A DNA stretch of 64,000 nucleotides from JBBQWZ01 sp038210135 (lineage in GTDB: Bacteria > Acidobacteriota > Terriglobia > Bryobacterales > Bryobacteraceae), in the NCBI GenBank assembly GCA_038210135.1, contig JBBQWZ010000026.1, positions 25,726-89,725 of the forward strand, read 5' to 3'. The notes beneath the pieces are model-generated. The model ran no database searches, had not been told where the DNA came from, and was given only the letters and a program-made list of their open reading frames with translations. Each line of letters starts with the position of its first letter. Positions within the stretch are counted from its first letter, which is position 1. Positions 56,602 through 64,000 of this stretch are shown one piece after another. The position numbers and the translations under genes are program-made.

Positions 56602-57195
56602 CTAAAAGTTCTCGACAATCCCGCTGACAATCGTCCGCGCCGCTTCTTTGGCCACGCGCTGCAGCGCATCTTCGCTCTCTTCAAAAAAGAACTGTGCTGT
56701 CACCGAAATCTCGTAGCGATTCTTGACCTCGAAATTCGGCCGCGTCCAAATCACTGCGCCCGTCGCCCGGTTGTACAAAGTCACGCCCATCGTCACGTTG
56801 ATCTGTACGCCCGAAGCGCGGCCCGTAGTTGGATCGAAAATCGTCGGAAAAATCGTAATCGTGCTGATGTTTCCACGCAGCACCGCGTCCGCGGCATCGA
56901 CATTCGCCTCGATACGATATTTCGTGCGGGTGATCAATTCACGGGCAACCGCTTCCGGCAAACGATCGGTCAACTTATAGCGCGTGCTCGAATTCGTGAA
57001 AGCCGGAATCGCAATCGACTGAATACCCTTCGGCACCAGGTCCGCCTTCGGAGCCCCCACGTGATACCCGCAGGACGAAATCACCGCCACCGCAATGACC
57101 AGCCCGATTCGGATTGAACCCTGAACGTGAGTGAGGGGACTCCACAATCCGAATCTCCACACTGAACCCCGAACGTGAGTGAGGGGACTCTTCAT
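56602..57195 (-). CDS. lptE: LPS-assembly lipoprotein LptE, N-terminus altered by repeats
   Basis: 197 residues from the ATG at 57195. The lipobox is AVAVISSC, followed by GYHVG and the folded domain (IPAFTNSSTRYKLTDRLPEA, VGVTLYNRATGAVIW-like strands). LptE plugs the LptD barrel that inserts LPS into the outer membrane. The export signal lies unusually far from the start: two family A repeats (57113 and 57161) are read in frame as the paired SPLTHVRGSV and SPLTHVQGSI, 16 residues apart. A TTG at 57147 with GGAG seven bases upstream would give a normal-length signal after one repeat, so it may be the real start. It is followed by holA. Confidence 0.85.
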   Translation of the reverse strand: MKSPLTHVRGSVWRFGLWSPLTHVQGSIRIGLVIAVAVISSCGYHVGAPKADLVPKGIQSIAIPAFTNSSTRYKLTDRLPEAVARELITRTKYRIEANVDAADAVLRGNISTITIFPTIFDPTTGRASGVQINVTMGVTLYNRATGAVIWTRPNFEVKNRYEISVTAQFFFEESEDALQRVAKEAARTIVSGIVENF

Positions 57196-57226
57196 AGACC
57201 CCGACCACCGAGCACCGAACCGCGAT
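57113..57226 (+). repeat. Two family A repeats and a third partial one at the lptE 5' end
   Basis: ATTGAACCCTGAACGTGAGT at 57113 and ACTGAACCCCGAACGTGAGT at 57161 both continue GAGGGGACTC and are exactly 48 bases apart, which keeps the lptE frame. A partial third unit (CACCGAGCACCGAACCGCGA) lies at 57207-57226. The repeats span the start region of lptE and end a few bases before the stop of the upstream gene. Confidence 0.88.
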
Positions 57227-57232
57227 GCATCC

Positions 57233-58213
57233 TCATAACACCGACTCCGCCACCGCAATCGCGTTATCCGCCGTCATTCGTAAATTATCCAACCCAATCC
57301 AAAACCAAACAGCCCGTGGATGATTCCGATCTGTCTTTATCGACACCGTAATTCCACTCTGCCCCGCCGCGCCAACATTGGAAACCGGCTCCTCTTCCAG
57401 CCCGCGCACATCGATGTGCGCCGTGGTCAGCCGCCCGGACAATGCCTCGATCCCCGGATTCTCTTCGAGCTCCGCCCACACCGAAATCGCATGCCCATGA
57501 AAGATCGGCGCCTGTACCAGCCGTAAACTCGGCATCGGAACCACCGGCCACCGCGCCAGTAGAGTCGCCAAGTGCCGGTCGATCCGCAATTCGATATCGT
57601 CCAGAGCCTCTTCCGCTTCCTCGCCTAAACGGGAAAGCATGTTGAACGCCACCTGCGTATCGTACACATCGTCCGGCAATTTCTGGAAGCTCAGCAAAGC
57701 CACGCATTGCTTCTGCAATTCGTCGAGCCCGCGTTGACCCCGTTCGCTCATCGGTTCGTGGATCTCCACCACGCTCCGCCGGATCGTCACCGTTTTGCTC
57801 AATTGCCCGAAGAACAACGCCAATCCGATCGCCGCCGGATGCGCGATCAGATGGATATGCTCCTGCGTGAACGCGACCGGTTCCGCTTCCACCATTGGAG
57901 CCCGCAACCGCGCCTGCGGCTGTTCCTCTAGCGCTCCTGTCAAGTCCACAAGTACCGCTCCTGCTGAAATTCTGAGAGCCTTTCGTGAAGACGCCGGCGT
58001 CCCGGCAAGAAACGCGGAACGCATTCCGCTCAAACTCTCTTCTACGAACGGCTCAAGTAATACCGCATCTTCTTCCGTGGGAAAAAGGCGCACATCCGTA
58101 TCCGTACTCGCAAACAGCGTTAGATCCGGAGCCGGCTTTCGATCTCCCAGAATCTCGCGAAGCTCCCGAGCCTTCAACGACTCGCCGCCAACCACCGCTA
58201 CTGTACTAGCCAA
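57233..58213 (-). CDS. Aspartate-semialdehyde-dehydrogenase-like (USG-1-like) protein lacking the catalytic Cys
   Basis: 326 residues. The N-terminal Rossmann part is TVAVVGGESLKARELREILG, and the fold continues with the Asd-type segments VDLTGALEEQPQARLRAP and APIFHGHAISVWAELEENPG. In true Asd the active site reads NPNC; here it is AHPAAIGLALFF, so the Cys nucleophile is absent, as in USG-1 homologues of unknown function. It is probably not a dehydrogenase. The gene overlaps the end of pssA by eight bases and leads into lptE, so it is part of an envelope operon and may have a regulatory or scaffold role. Confidence 0.85.
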   Translation of the reverse strand: MASTVAVVGGESLKARELREILGDRKPAPDLTLFASTDTDVRLFPTEEDAVLLEPFVEESLSGMRSAFLAGTPASSRKALRISAGAVLVDLTGALEEQPQARLRAPMVEAEPVAFTQEHIHLIAHPAAIGLALFFGQLSKTVTIRRSVVEIHEPMSERGQRGLDELQKQCVALLSFQKLPDDVYDTQVAFNMLSRLGEEAEEALDDIELRIDRHLATLLARWPVVPMPSLRLVQAPIFHGHAISVWAELEENPGIEALSGRLTTAHIDVRGLEEEPVSNVGAAGQSGITVSIKTDRNHPRAVWFWIGLDNLRMTADNAIAVAESVL

Positions 58214-59102
58214 CCTGATGCTCCGGATGCCGCGGCGTAGGACGGAATCGCCGCCGGATCACGCCGCCAATGCGAATCAAAATTCCACACGAGACGTACG
58301 CCACCGACATGCCCAAAAGCAGCGGCTGTGTCCAATAACGAAGTAAGAAGATAAAGCTACCGAGAACAATAAAAGTAAGCGGCGAACGCGGACGCAACAA
58401 ATTAATATCCTTGAAGCTCGGATACCGCCACGTGCTGATCATCAGGAACGACAGCAGCCCTAGCAAAGCCAGCCAGCATCCAGCCCAGATGTAATTCGTG
58501 AGTGGAGCGCCATCGCAAGCGTAAATGATGCTCGCGACCAAGCCCGCCGCCGCCGGAATCGCCAATCCCACAAAATATTTGCGGTCCGGACGCCCCGGAT
58601 TCTTGGGAACCGGGTTCTTCTGTATATTAAATCGCGCCAGCCGCATCGACCCACACAATAAATACAAGAAAGACAGGAAATATCCCGCCGGACGAATATA
58701 ATCCTGTACGATTCCCGGCTGCCACGTCGGAGCCTCGATAAAATGGATGCCCCAAGTGAATGCCAGCACCGCCGGAGCGATCCCAAACGTAATCACGTCC
58801 GCCAGTGAATCCAACTCGCGTCCGAAATCCGACACCGTGTTCGTCATTCGCGCCAGCCGTCCGTCGATCCCGTCGCAGAACACCGCCAGGCCGATCGCCA
58901 TCGCCGCGGATTCGAAATGCGGATTCTTGCCCAGCGTGCCGTTCATCGCGAGCATCACGCCCTCGAACGCCTTGATGATCGCGTAGAACCCGAGAAACAC
59001 GTTCGCCGCCGTGAAGAAGGTCGGCAGCGCATAGGCCGCGCGCCGCGGACGCCGGTCCGGTGAATTCGGATCGATCAGCCGCTCCTGAAGTGATTTGCCC
59101 AT
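58206..59102 (-). CDS. pssA: CDP-diacylglycerol-serine O-phosphatidyltransferase
   Basis: 298 residues. The CDP-alcohol phosphotransferase signature is complete: DGRLARMTNTVSDFGRELDS followed by LAD, matching DG(x)2AR(x)8G(x)3D(x)3D. The sequence has about eight membrane helices beginning ALPTFFTAANVFLGFYAIIK. This is the membrane type (Bacillus-like) enzyme, which makes phosphatidylserine. The gene sits 15 bases downstream of psd, and together they make phosphatidylethanolamine. The C-terminal hydrophilic tail (RPTPRHPEHQVG) is short and overlaps the start of the next gene. Confidence 0.94.
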   Translation of the reverse strand: MGKSLQERLIDPNSPDRRPRRAAYALPTFFTAANVFLGFYAIIKAFEGVMLAMNGTLGKNPHFESAAMAIGLAVFCDGIDGRLARMTNTVSDFGRELDSLADVITFGIAPAVLAFTWGIHFIEAPTWQPGIVQDYIRPAGYFLSFLYLLCGSMRLARFNIQKNPVPKNPGRPDRKYFVGLAIPAAAGLVASIIYACDGAPLTNYIWAGCWLALLGLLSFLMISTWRYPSFKDINLLRPRSPLTFIVLGSFIFLLRYWTQPLLLGMSVAYVSCGILIRIGGVIRRRFRPTPRHPEHQVG

Positions 59103-59117
59103 GAAAAGGTCCGTTTC

Positions 59118-59726
59118 TTAACCCCTGCGCTTTGCCAAGATGCTCGATCCGCCAGCCACCCGCTCGCCGATCTTTACCGCGACTTCCCATTCAGGTCCGA
59201 GAAATGTATCGACGCGAGAGCCGAATTTGATCAGCCCAATCCGGTCACCAGCGGCCACCACATCGCCCGCCTTCTTGTAACAAATGATGCGCCGCGCAAT
59301 CAGCCCCGCGATCTGCGAAAACATCAGGCTGGTGCCCGCGCCCTCAATCGTAATCTTGTTCTGCTCGTTCTCTTCCGTGCACTCCGGCTTGCTCGCCACC
59401 AGGAACTTGCCCACCTGATACTCGACCTTCGAAATCATACCCGCAATCGGAGCCCGGTTCACATGCACGTCAAACACGTTGAGAAAAATGGTGACGCGCG
59501 TCTGGCCCGGCCCGCAAGCCACAATCTCCGTGACCTTGCCATCCGCCGGAGAAACCGCCACCGCGCCGCCCGGAATCGTTCGCTCCGGATCCCGGAAAAA
59601 CCACAAACAAAACACCGCCAAAATGTAAAACGGAGTTCCCCACCACGGCCCAATCCAATAGGAAGCCGCGACTCCGCCCACAATCAGGCCAAGCCCGTAC
59701 GTGTACCCGTAAATTACCATCGGCAC
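59118..59726 (-). CDS. psd: Phosphatidylserine decarboxylase (short, archaeal-type)
   Basis: 202 residues. A membrane anchor (GLIVGGVAASYWIGPWWGTP) precedes the catalytic domain with VSPADGKVTEI, FLNVFDVHVNRAPIAG, and the processing site LIKFGSRVDTFLG. The proenzyme cleaves itself before the Ser of GS, which becomes the pyruvoyl cofactor. The short length is the form lacking the extra regions of the enterobacterial enzyme. It heads the psd-pssA-asd-like-lptE-holA operon. It converts phosphatidylserine to phosphatidylethanolamine at the inner membrane. Confidence 0.94.
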   Translation of the reverse strand: MPMVIYGYTYGLGLIVGGVAASYWIGPWWGTPFYILAVFCLWFFRDPERTIPGGAVAVSPADGKVTEIVACGPGQTRVTIFLNVFDVHVNRAPIAGMISKVEYQVGKFLVASKPECTEENEQNKITIEGAGTSLMFSQIAGLIARRIICYKKAGDVVAAGDRIGLIKFGSRVDTFLGPEWEVAVKIGERVAGGSSILAKRRG

Positions 59727-59755
59727 TTCATTCTCTCACGCGACGCCCAAACCTC

Positions 59756-59798
59756 CGTGGCATAGGCCTCGTGGCATAGGCCTCCGGCCTGTGCACAA
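59756..59798 (+). repeat. Doubled family E repeat in the psd/araB spacer
   Basis: GTGGCATAGGCCTC at 59756 is followed directly by a second GTGGCATAGGCCTCCGGCCT and TGTGCACAAC. It matches the units at 46825 and 55431 and fills much of the divergent spacer. Confidence 0.85.
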
Positions 59799-59842
59799 CA
59801 ACCCAACAACTTAAATCCCAGCCACCCGCTACAATAACCCCC

Positions 59843-61486
59843 ATGGCAATCGTCGCAGGAGTAGACTTCGGAACCCTCAGCGTTCGCGTATCCCTATTCG
59901 ATAGCGAAGCCGGCCGCCTCGGAACCGCCACCGCCGACTACCCCCTCGACCGCCGCCACAACGATCCCGACCGCGCCACTCAGCGTCACGCCGACCACAT
60001 GGCGGCCCTCGAATCCGCCATGAAAGCCGCCATCAGGAGCTCCAACATCGACGGCTACCAGGTCGAAGCCCTCGCCATCGACACCACCGGATCTTCCGTC
60101 GTGCCCGTCGATGCGAACCTCAACCCCATCGACGTTTACTACCTCTGGTGCGACCACCGTTCTTATAAGGAAGCCGCCGAGATCACGGCCGCCGCCCACG
60201 CCCAGGACCTCGAAGCTATCAACTGGTGCGGAGGAACCTATTCCTCCGAGTGGGGCTGGGCCAAGCTCCTCCACTGGCTCCGCCACAATCCGGAAAAGCG
60301 AGCGAATTTCGCCAGCGCCTTCGAGCATTGCGATTTAGTAGCGGCCGTCCTCTGCGGAATCACCAACGTCAACGACGCCCCAAGAAGCATCTGCGCCGCT
60401 GGCCACAAATGGATGTGGAACCCCGCCCTCTCCCCCAGCTTGAACCCGGAGCGACGGGACTCCGCCACCTCCCCAGCACCGAACCGCGACCATAGGGGAG
60501 CGGACTCCGCCAAAACCTACGACGCCTACCCCTCCGACGACTTCCTAACCTCAATAGACCCCCTTCTCCACGACATCCGCCAAAAAATTGCCGGCCGCTA
60601 CGGCACCTCGGAAAAACTCGCCGGCCACCTCTCCCCCGAATGGGCCGCCCGCCTCAACCTCAAACCCGGAATCCCCATTCCTATCGGAGCCCTCGACGCC
60701 CACTGGGACGCCGTCGCCTCCGGTATCCGCTCGGGCGACGTCGTCAACGTCGTCGGAACCTCCACTTGCATCATGGCCATCTGCGACGAAACCGGCCTCA
60801 TCCCCGGCGTCAGCGGAGTCGTCCACGGCTCCATCCATCCCCACAAATACGGAATCGAAGCCGGCTTCTCCGCCGTTGGAGATGCCTTCGACGCCATCGC
60901 CCGCCGAGCCGGAACCACCGTAGAAGCCCTCTCAAAAGGCCTGGAAAATTACAAGCCAGGCCAAACCGGCCTCTTGCGCTTAGTCTGGGACAACGGCGAC
61001 CGCACCGTCCTGGTGAACCCCGAACTCAGCGGAGTCACCCTAGGCTGGCGCCTAACCCACACCGCCCAGGATGAATTGTTCGCCGCCATAGAAGGAACCG
61101 CCTTCCACACCAGAATCACCCTAAACCGAATGGCCGAACACGGAGTCCCCATCCACCGCGTAATCAACGGAGGAGGAATCCCCCAGAAAAACGAAGTCCT
61201 GAACCAGGTCTACGCCAATGTCTTAGGAAAGCCCGTGTTGGTGCCAGAGACAGAAGTAACCAGCCTGGGAAGCGCCATTTTCGCCTTCCTAGCCGCCGGA
61301 ACATTCAAGACGGTGGAAGATGCCCAGGATGCGTTATGCCCCAGCTTCCGGGTCATAGAGCCAGAACCAGAGGCGACTGAGAAATACAACGAGCTGTTCG
61401 CAATCTTCGAAAAACTTTATTTCAGCCCGGAGTTGATCCGCTTGCTTGCATCGCTGAGTCGCGTGCTTCGCCAAAGAGACGATTGA
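59843..61486 (+). CDS. araB: Ribulokinase (FGGY carbohydrate kinase) with in-frame repeat insert and altered C-terminus
   Basis: 547 residues. AraB features are clear: IVAGVDFGTLSVRVSLFDSE, LAIDTTGSSVVPVD, DVYYLWCDHRSYKEAAEI, GWAKLLHWLRHNPEK, CAAGHKWMWNPAL, and the second ATPase part VVGTSTCIMAICDE and INGGGIPQKNEVLNQVYANV. Residues ~196-223 (SLNPERRDSATSPAPNRDHR plus a few more) are two dispersed repeats in frame, inserted between the conserved HKWMWN and YPSDDFL segments. The last ~23 residues after EKLYF do not resemble AraB and come from the adjoining mobile island. A TACAAT box ends seven bases before the ATG and no ribosome site is present, so the mRNA may be leaderless. Activity is unsure. 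Confidence 0.87.
   Translation: MAIVAGVDFGTLSVRVSLFDSEAGRLGTATADYPLDRRHNDPDRATQRHADHMAALESAMKAAIRSSNIDGYQVEALAIDTTGSSVVPVDANLNPIDVYYLWCDHRSYKEAAEITAAAHAQDLEAINWCGGTYSSEWGWAKLLHWLRHNPEKRANFASAFEHCDLVAAVLCGITNVNDAPRSICAAGHKWMWNPALSPSLNPERRDSATSPAPNRDHRGADSAKTYDAYPSDDFLTSIDPLLHDIRQKIAGRYGTSEKLAGHLSPEWAARLNLKPGIPIPIGALDAHWDAVASGIRSGDVVNVVGTSTCIMAICDETGLIPGVSGVVHGSIHPHKYGIEAGFSAVGDAFDAIARRAGTTVEALSKGLENYKPGQTGLLRLVWDNGDRTVLVNPELSGVTLGWRLTHTAQDELFAAIEGTAFHTRITLNRMAEHGVPIHRVINGGGIPQKNEVLNQVYANVLGKPVLVPETEVTSLGSAIFAFLAAGTFKTVEDAQDALCPSFRVIEPEPEATEKYNELFAIFEKLYFSPELIRLLASLSRVLRQRDD
60439..60511 (+). repeat. Two dispersed repeats inserted in frame in araB
   Basis: CTTGAACCCGGAGCGACGGG (continuing ACTCCGCC, 60439-60466) and GCACCGAACCGCGACCATAG (continuing GGGAGCGGACTCCGCC, 60476-60511). 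Both end in GGACTCCGCC-type sequence and belong to the families at 24075, 39593, 40149 and 57113. They are in frame and add about 27 codons. Confidence 0.85.
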
Positions 61487-61489
61487 ATA

Positions 61490-61600
61490 CGCACTTCCTT
61501 GATCCGCTGCAAGGCACCTTTGAAAAAACGGTTTTCCGCCGTGAGTTGACCGACCAGACGCTCGAGCTCCGATTCGCGGACTACTTCAAACGCCAATTCG
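61490..61600 (-). mobile_element. IS3-family OrfA-like relic
   Basis: The minus strand reads SELERLVGQLTAENRFFKGA followed by LQRIKE, the leucine-zipper pattern of the OrfA end of IS3-family transposases. It has no start or surroundings of an intact element and is fused in frame to the C-terminus of the decayed helicase. It lies at the join with the altered araB end. A chance coiled coil cannot be excluded. Confidence 0.4.
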
Positions 61601-63625
61601 AAAGCGTCTCCACTGTCAGCGCAGCCCTTCAGCCGGCGCTCGTACATCCGGGCCAGCATGCGGACATTCGGATCGACGAGTCGTAGACCTCCACCACCTG
61701 CTTGTTGTCATGAAGGCGGTGCAGACGCCCGACATATTGCTGTAGTGTCCCCTTCCACGAAATAGGCATGGCGAGAAACAGCGTGTCGAGACGCGCGTCC
61801 TCGAAGCCTTCTCCTAAATAGCTGCCTGTTGCGAGAATGACCCGCTGCTCGCCGTCGGGAACGGCAGTCAGCGCCACGCTCAGTGCCTTTCGCTGCTTCC
61901 GGCCCATGCCGCCTTTGAGTACGAAGATGTTCTTCACCTTGCCGGACAACTTCGACTCGAAATGGCCGAGGTGTTCCGTACGGCCCGTGAGCAACAAGGG
62001 AGATCGACCCTGTTCGACCGCCAGGAGCAGATCCTGGGCGATCAACTCGTTGCGGGCCTGATCAGTCACAAGACCTGCATAGACGTCCTGGATCGTGAGG
62101 TCGCCCGGCTCGCCTGCCATGCGAAAGTCGGTGATGCGTGGAAAGACTACGTGCTCGAAGGGCGCCGAATCGGTCATGGCGCGGGCGTTCATCGTGTAGC
62201 GAGCGGGTCCGCATTGCATGTACATGATCGGATGATGCCCGTCTTTTCGGGTCGGCGTCGCGGTCAGGCCGATCACGTGACTTGGGCTTTACCTGACGCA
62301 TCACTTTTTCAAATGTGACGGCCGATAGGTGGTGGCACTCGTCGACAAGCACATGGCCGTATTCGGCGACAAAGTCTTTCACTTCCTGATCGCGATGGAG
62401 GCTCTGGATGACCGCAACGTCAATCTTGCCAGTGCGCTTTGTTTTACCTGCACCGATCTGTCCGATCTCATCAATCGGGAGGTCAAGAAACATTGCCAGT
62501 CGCTCCCGCCACTGATCGAGCAGTTGCTGCCGATGAACGATGACAAGCGCGTTGACGTTCCTGTATGCAATGAGCCACGCGGCTACGGCGGTCTTTCCAA
62601 AGGCAGTGGGTGCGCAGAGAAATCCATCATCATGGCGGATGATGGCGGCAACGGCCTGTTGTTGCTTTTCGCGAAGCGTACCGTGGAACTCGACTTCAAT
62701 CGGCGTTCCAAGCAGCCGCTCATCTTGCATGACGGGCTTGATTCGATGTCCATCGAGCAGTGTGACCAACTCCGTGACGCAACCCCTAGGAAGAGCCAGG
62801 TGCCGAGCCATATCCTCGCCGCAACCAATGACTCTCGGCTTGTCGAAGGTGGAGAGCCGCATAGCCTGCGCTTTGTAGAACTCTGGATTCTGGAATGCGG
62901 CGATTCTCAAGATCCGATTCATGAGTGCTGGCGGCAAGTCCTTCTTCTCGACATAGACGAGATTGGATCGGACCACTGAGACGGCGGCGGGCATGGGTCC
63001 CTCAATGAGTTTGTCCGTCCGTTTTCTCGATGGCGGCAGGGTCCACGGATCCGCCTGCTCCTCGTCGTCCGCGAAGCTGATTCTTACTCCGATCAAATCG
63101 CCGTCCCGTTGCGCCTCAATAATAATTTGCTCCGCCTCGAACTGGCCCATCCGCCGGACCGAGGCAAGAAACCCCCACTGATCGGGATACGGCTGGAGCC
63201 GCGCGTCCAGGAATTCAGCGTTATGCTGGTCGCGCGCCTTCTTCTGCAGTGGCAGGGCGATCAGGTTACCAAAGCCACCCTTGGGCATTGTGTCTTGGTT
63301 GGGGCAGAATCGATCATAGGAATCGAGCCCAAGCTGATGCCGACGCTCCATGGTTCGGGTCAAGATCAGCGCTCCGAGCTTTCGCGCGACCGTTGCAGGA
63401 ATTGGCCTATCGAAGAAAATCCAAATCTGACCGCCTTTGCCAGACCGCGAACGCTCGAGCACGGCTGGTTGCGGAGAGCGCAGCAGGTCTGGAGAAAAGC
63501 GGCGGTATCGTCTTCCCAAGTTTTTTTTGTCGAAGTCCCCGGCGAGGAACCAGCAGGTTTCGTCGCGCAGTAGCGGGTAGACGCCGATCGTGTTCTTACC
63601 AGCCAGGTGATCATGCACAGCCTGG
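61600..63625 (-). pseudogene. TOTE-type primase-helicase with frameshifts and IS-truncated N-terminus
   Basis: A protein of the TOTE conflict-system type, with an archaeo-eukaryotic primase part (IGVYPLLRDETCWFLAGDFD, ERSRSGKGGQIWIFF) and a superfamily 2 helicase (CAPTAFGKTAVAAWL, LVDECHHLSAVTFEKVMRQ, VIGLTATPTRKDG, QYVGRLHRLH, RMLARMYERRLKG). It is broken: the frame shifts at an A8 run (63521-63528) and back near 63470, again near 62280, and again near 61681. Stops follow in the wrong frames. In the primase motif GGQIW a His normally present is Gln. The N-terminus is replaced by IS21 sequence from about 63625 on. It is either degraded or carries sequence errors. Confidence 0.78.
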
Positions 63626-64000
63626 TGCGTTTGGCAAGTGCTTTTGGCCCATTTCGGCAGTTTGTTTTGGCCCACCTCTAAGTTGTTGATTCTTAGGTGA
63701 GGCGGTTTTTGCCTCACCAGGTGCTTGTCCGTTATATAAGGAGGAGTCGGAGCGGTGGGAATGTGGGAATCGCGTAGCGATTTCCAAGGGCGGGGGGAAG
63801 GGTGGAAAACCTGGGTTTGGTTTTCCAGGCTTTCCACGGACCGTCATTTCCACGGCTCCCCGCCGTCAGCTCGCTTTGGCTCCTTTCTTTTGCTTGTCGG
63901 CGGTACGGCGGAAGCGATAGGATTCGGTTCCGGTTTCGAGGATGTGGGCGCGGTCGGTGATGCGATCTAACAGCGCTTTGCAAAGGCGCGCGTTGGGGAT
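63626..64000 (-). mobile_element. End of an IS21-family insertion sequence
   Basis: Contains the end of istB (63866-64000) and the non-coding terminus. Two direct copies of TGGGCCAAAA on the minus strand (63651-63642 and 63674-63665) are 23 bases apart, as expected of IS21 multiple terminal repeats bound by IstA. Hairpins GGTGAGGC/GCCTCACC (63696-63718) and TGGAAAACC/GGTTTTCCA (63803-63827) lie after istB. The outer end is probably near 63620-63640, where helicase-primase sequence begins. The rest, including istA, is outside the window. Confidence 0.72.
63866..64000 (-). CDS. IstB-like ATPase of an IS21-family element (C-terminal part only)
   Basis: 45 codons including the stop remain. They read IPNARLCKALLDRITDRAHI followed by LETGTESYRFRRTADKQ, the typical C-terminal lid of IstB helper ATPases (ALLDRITDRAHIL). 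IstB loads the IstA transposase on target DNA. The start, Walker motifs and istA lie beyond the right edge. The basic tail KKGAKAS ends it. Completeness cannot be judged. Confidence 0.88.
   Translation of the reverse strand: MPNARLCKALLDRITDRAHILETGTESYRFRRTADKQKKGAKAS

Noticed and set aside
62062..63837. A single intact 591-residue helicase starting at 63837
   Set aside because: The start lies in IS21 sequence and the C-terminal part after KVMRQVKPK is out of frame; motifs continue in another frame.

Overview
The window looks like chromosomal DNA of a Gram-negative acidobacterium, most likely of the Solibacter/Bryobacter group. The evidence is a carboxypeptidase-regulatory-domain (Oar-like) TonB receptor, a paired DUF1549/DUF1501 secreted gene set, lptE, kdsA and TolC-type envelope genes, high-GC codon use, and several short dispersed palindromic repeat families, some of which sit inside genes. 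This assignment is inferred from gene content; no rRNA gene is present.

Layout. 1-7245 (minus): an export operon of three membrane-fusion adaptors, one MacB/FtsX-type permease and a TolC-type outer-membrane protein cut by the window edge; no ATPase is visible. 7428-17181 (minus): housekeeping genes rho, engB, lon, clpX, tig and metK. A Phd/PIN toxin-antitoxin pair lies between tig and clpX, where clpP usually sits. 17326-25066: a serine beta-lactamase-family protein, a PilZ protein, a cupin, a large TonB receptor with its own strong promoter and a 254-nt structured leader, and a secreted TPR protein. 25067-34104: an alpha/beta hydrolase with a subtilase, MOSC and glnE, mgtE, and a sugar dehydrogenase with a pentaheme cytochrome. 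34268-37299: tRNA-Arg, a CYTH protein and the primary sigma factor with promoter and terminator.

37843-48827 is accessory: a membrane protein carrying repeats in its reading frame, a Tat-exported Gfo/Idh/MocA oxidoreductase, a kdsA copy with its middle deleted, a type IV pilin, the DUF1549 (with a CxxCH motif) and DUF1501 pair, a quinone-oxidoreductase-like MDR, and a frameshifted nucleotidyltransferase. 49010-55430 is a MoxR/DUF58/BatA/VWA operon. 55529-59726 (minus) is an envelope operon, psd-pssA-asd-like-lptE-holA, with repeats in the lptE signal region. 59843-61486 is a ribulokinase with two repeats in frame and an aberrant C-terminus.

61490-64000 is a decayed mobile island: an IS3 OrfA-like relic, a TOTE-type primase-helicase with several frameshifts, and the end of an IS21-family element (IstB C-terminus and terminal repeats) that has cut off the primase N-terminus. 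The strongest leads are the repeat families that have entered coding sequences, the structured leader of the TonB receptor, the clpP-less tig/clpX/lon locus, and the decayed conflict-type island. No intact, clearly new defence system is visible.
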